Origin: Actinomortierella ambigua
Lineage: Eukaryota > Mortierellomycota > Mortierellomycetes > Mortierellales > Mortierellaceae
DNA length: 32,736 nucleotides
Reading direction: 5' to 3'
NCBI GenBank assembly: GCA_016098155.1
Contig: JAAAJB010000402.1
Span: forward strand, 1 to 32,736
Shown here: one piece after another, positions 29,836-32,736 of the stretch
Position numbering within the stretch: position 1 is the stretch's first letter
How the letters are laid out: every line of letters begins with the position of its first letter
Program-made: the position numbers and the translations under genes
Notes under the pieces: model-generated
The model's database searches: none
What the model was told of the DNA's origin: nothing
The model's input: only the letters and a program-made list of their open reading frames with translations

Positions 29836-31366
29836 ATGTCCTGGCAAGCATACGTCGACGATAACCTTGTTGGTACCGGCAAGGTCAGCAAGGCTGGCAT
29901 CTACGGTCTCGATGGCACCAAGTGGGCCTCATCTGCTGGCTATGAGGTAAGTCATCCACCTCATCGTAATCTTCCCAGGAGGGCAGGAACACAACCGAGG
30001 CGGTTGCTTTTCTCCGCCACTCCTCCCCCTCCGCTCTTTCCCCCTGTCCCTTCCTCCTAGCCGTCGTCGTCGACCATTCTCGACCGTTTTTGGAGCGACG
30101 AAACTGAAGCAGGAGAAACCAGCCTCTGCTTCCAAAGGAGAGCAGGAAAGAAAATACCCACGGAGAGCTGTCCTCGTTTTGTGACGCCAGAGACGGGACA
30201 AAAGAAAGAAATGGATTTGAGTCACATCGCCTGGGGACAAGCACTGGATGGGACAGATGGGACACCATCGTTGTATCTGTCTGTCGTCTTTGGTTTCACT
30301 CGAAACTCGAAAGCGACATCATTGGCCTCTCTTTTCCCCTCTCCGCCTCCCCATCAACTTCCCCTGAATGCTAACTGTGGTAATACAATACCTTGTATGT
30401 TTGCTCAATAGCCCTCTGGCGAAGAGGTCAAGGCCCTCATTGCTGGTATCAAGGACCCCTCTACTCTTTATGCTAACGGCGTCTACCTTGAGGGCACCAA
30501 GCACGTTGTCCTTCGCACCACCCCAGGAGAGAGCGTCTATGTTCGCAAGGTAAGAAGAAATGAGCCTTCTTTTTCTCTTGCTCCGCTCTCCACTCGCCAC
30601 GTATTATGATCGGCTGTCAATATGGAGGCTCTGCTGTCCTTGTTTTAGCCAGCTCCACCCCTTCCCTTGCACTCGACCAAAAAAAAAATGCCCCGAACTC
30701 AACTGAGCATGAAAATGAGAAAGTGAGCAAAGGCAAGGGAAGGGAAAGGAAGGGAAAGGAAGAGTAAGGAAGGGAGGGGGTGAGGTGCACGTGAGATGAG
30801 GCGATATCGTAGATGGATGAGAGGAGACAAAGAGGAAAAGCACGTTAAAGAGAGAAGGAAGAGGAGGGAGGGGGGGGAAACGGCAATCGGGTGATCTGCT
30901 GCTCCCCTTCATCATCCCTTTCTCTTTGTCCCCCTTCCCTCTGTCCCCTTCGCCCCCCACCCTTTAATTACTTCAGTGCAATACTGGGGTAGAGCCTTCT
31001 GTCCCCACTGGTCATCATCCTGGACGCCGCAGCCATGATCCACACATCACATATCTAATAATCTCTCTTTTTCTTTCCTTTGTGCTGTGACTCTTCTAGG
31101 ATAACACCGGTGCCACCGTTGTTATGACGAATCAGTGCATTCTGGTTGGCCACTTTGACGAGAACACCCAGCCCGGCCCATCGACTGTTGTCGTCGAGGG
31201 CTTGGCTGACTACCTCAAGGGCGTTGGCTACGTAAGTCGAACAAAGGAAACGGAGATGTCTATCTTGCTTTTTTTTTTTTTTTTGAAGTGCGGGATCGTC
31301 TGCATGCGACAGAGACTAACTCGTTCCAACCTTTCTCTTCTTCTTCCCCTGTCACTCGTATAGTAA
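29836..31366 (+). CDS. Profilin
   Basis: Four exons: 29836-29946, 30412-30549, 31100-31231, and 31364-31366, the last holding only the TAA of the stop within the frame. This gives 127 residues (yeast 126). It begins MSWQAYVDDNLVGTGKVSKAGIYGLDGTKWASSAGYE, continues GVYLEGTKHVVLRTTPGESVYVRK and ends VVVEGLADYLKGVGY, the conserved profilin fold with the N- and C-terminal helices that bind poly-proline. It binds actin monomers and promotes filament assembly with formins. Codon choice is strongly biased to C-ending codons, and the TATA promoter fits high expression. Introns 1 and 2 are long for this window (465 and 550 bp). AATAAA follows near 31380. Confidence 0.97.
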
Positions 31367-31613
31367 TTTCGTTTCGCTGAATAAAACCACTTTTTTTTTT
31401 CCTCCTCAACGTGTCACAAGGTGGCCCCACCTTTCCCCACTACCTTATTTTTTTTTCTGTGTGTATGTGCGGACGTGTGTTGTGTTACAAACCCTCCATG
31501 AGCACCACCAGGAGATCGACCAAATTTTGTATGTGTTTGTGGCGAAGCCATCATGTGGGTTCGGGAATAAAAAAATAAGAATTATGCCTCGACTACTAGT
31601 GCTATTTCATTCT

Positions 31614-32654
31614 TCACTCTTCATCCTCATCGTATGGGTCGTCCCCTCCATCGTCATTGTCACCATCGTCTTCCTCGTCGTCAAAGTCTTCGTCACCCTC
31701 CTCGCCTTGCTCCTCCCCACCCTCAATTGCCTCCAATTGCTTGCGAAGCGATACGTTATCTATTTAAAAGGCGTGTTTCAAAAAGAAGACGCGGGGCGGG
31801 GGAAGGGGGAGTTTTCAAAACGACGGTTAGAGGAGGAGAGTAATGTCACTAATGTAATGATAACAAAGTCAGACAGTAACGGTTCTTATTTACCTGGGTT
31901 GAGCTCTAATGCGCGCCTCAGCTTTGCAGTGGCCTTGTCATACGTTTCCATGACCTCGTCCTCATCCTCAATGTCCATAGTGGACAAGAGATAGATTTGG
32001 CCAAGCTAGTATTTCGAGATCAAAAAGAAGAGGCGATGAGAAAAATGAACATCCCGCCATTACCTCTGTGTATTTTTTTTCTCTCTCCAACAGCTCTAAA
32101 CTTACCAGCTCCAATGTCTTTGGATTTTCATTCTCGCCTAGCATCTCCTCGGCCTTGATCAACAGCTTCTCAGCCTGGTCCAAAAACGTCGCAGCACCTT
32201 CATGATCGCCCTTCTGGTTGTCGATCCGGGCCAGGTTGAAAAGGCAGGCACCATGCAAGGTCAAGACATCTGGATTCTCATCGACAAGAGCTGCCTCGGC
32301 CTCTCGCGCCTGTTCCATGTGCTTCAGGGCCGTTTGGAAGACTGTCTGTGCCAGAGCCATGTGAAGCACCATGTCGACCGAAGCGCCATATTCTTCCAGC
32401 TCTTGCGCAGCGCGGATCGACTCCTTGGCGAACAAGGACATGGGCGCAACTTGTTGATCCTCCTTTTGCTGTTGTTGTTTCATGAGCCCCAGTCCCTTCT
32501 CAAAGGACTTGATGGCCTTTGTGACAAGATCCTGCTCTTTCTTGGGGATCGTCGCTGCCTTTTGATGCGCCTCCTCGAATTCGTCCGTACCTTCGTCCAG
32601 GTCGTCCAGCTCCTGTTCCAAGTTGTCCAAAATGGCTTTGCGTTGCAAGCGGGC
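31614..32654 (-). CDS. Acidic TPR-like protein, possibly ETT1/NRO1 (5' partial)
   Basis: Three exons on the minus strand fit in phase: 32654-32106, 32005-31894, 31759-31614, giving the last 268 residues. The first exon begins at an acceptor (TTTAG) and the start of the gene lies beyond the window. The protein has long charged helices (LDNLEQELDDLDEGTDEFEE), then TPR-like helices (MALAQTVFQTALKHMEQAREAEAAL; LHGACLFNLARIDNQKGDHEGAATFLDQAEKLL), then METYDKATAKLRRALELNPDNVSLRKQLEAIE, and a strongly acidic tail ending DEDEE. Repeat order and the A/L-rich final helix followed by a residue pattern like DP.n..L resemble fungal ETT1/NRO1 (translation termination and Ofd1 control), but the diagnostic N-terminus is not in view. 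Convergent with profilin, 247 bp apart. Confidence 0.6.
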
Positions 32655-32736
32655 CTAAAGTTTTTATGTGTATGTGTTCATGTACATGGGGTGGGGGGTA
32701 GGTGGATTTGTTTTGTTCATAATTCAAGGGGCGGGG

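Noticed and set aside
30604..30960. Minus-strand 118-residue frame in profilin intron 2
   Set aside because: It reads a purine-rich simple-sequence stretch of the intron; the composition (Pro/Ser/Phe runs) is that of low-complexity DNA.

Overview
This window is genomic DNA from a fungus, most likely an early-diverging one of the Mucoromycota or Mortierella type. The evidence is short spliceosomal introns with GT-AG ends, compact genes, and housekeeping genes of fungal type (HAT1, GOT1, GCFC/PAXBP1-like, TAD2, profilin). The lineage is inferred from protein style, not from a marker gene.

Left half (1-15.7 kb) is accessory. It holds a tandem array of three copies of a gene for a small secreted protein with four conserved cysteines (2-643, cut by the window edge; 10601-11260; 13499-14164), with duplicated flanks and a period near 2.8-2.9 kb. 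Unit 1 is split by a 7.8-kb insertion (1740-9571). The insertion has imperfect terminal inverted repeats (17 of the first 20 bases match) next to TA dinucleotides, as expected for a Tc1/mariner/IS630-type transposon. The homologous stretch of unit 2 (around 12460-12475) lacks it and serves as an empty site. Inside are a decayed DDE transposase (about 1830-3055), a decayed LINE fragment on the minus strand (about 3095-4090), and a long five-exon gene (4419-9367). That gene joins in frame without stops into a 1512-residue protein whose C-terminus has the RuvC and zinc-ribbon signature of Fanzor, the eukaryotic relatives of TnpB. Fanzors are RNA-guided nucleases. The 204 bp between its stop codon and the element end is where a guide RNA scaffold would be expected. 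At 15164-15700 (minus) lies a broken XPG/FEN-like nuclease gene.

Right half (16.1-32.7 kb) is ordinary dense genome: HAT1 histone acetyltransferase (+), a 1676-residue protein with a C-terminal BTB domain (+), GOT1 (+), a GCFC/PAXBP1-like splicing factor (-), TAD2 tRNA adenosine deaminase (+, divergent from the GCFC gene), profilin (+), and the 3' part of an acidic TPR-like protein, possibly ETT1/NRO1 (-), cut by the window end.

The element is the notable system. The transposase is ruined while the Fanzor frame is still open, so the nuclease gene seems to have outlived its own transposase. It sits in a tandem array whose sister units carry near-copies of its integration site. No tRNA, rRNA or CRISPR array was seen.
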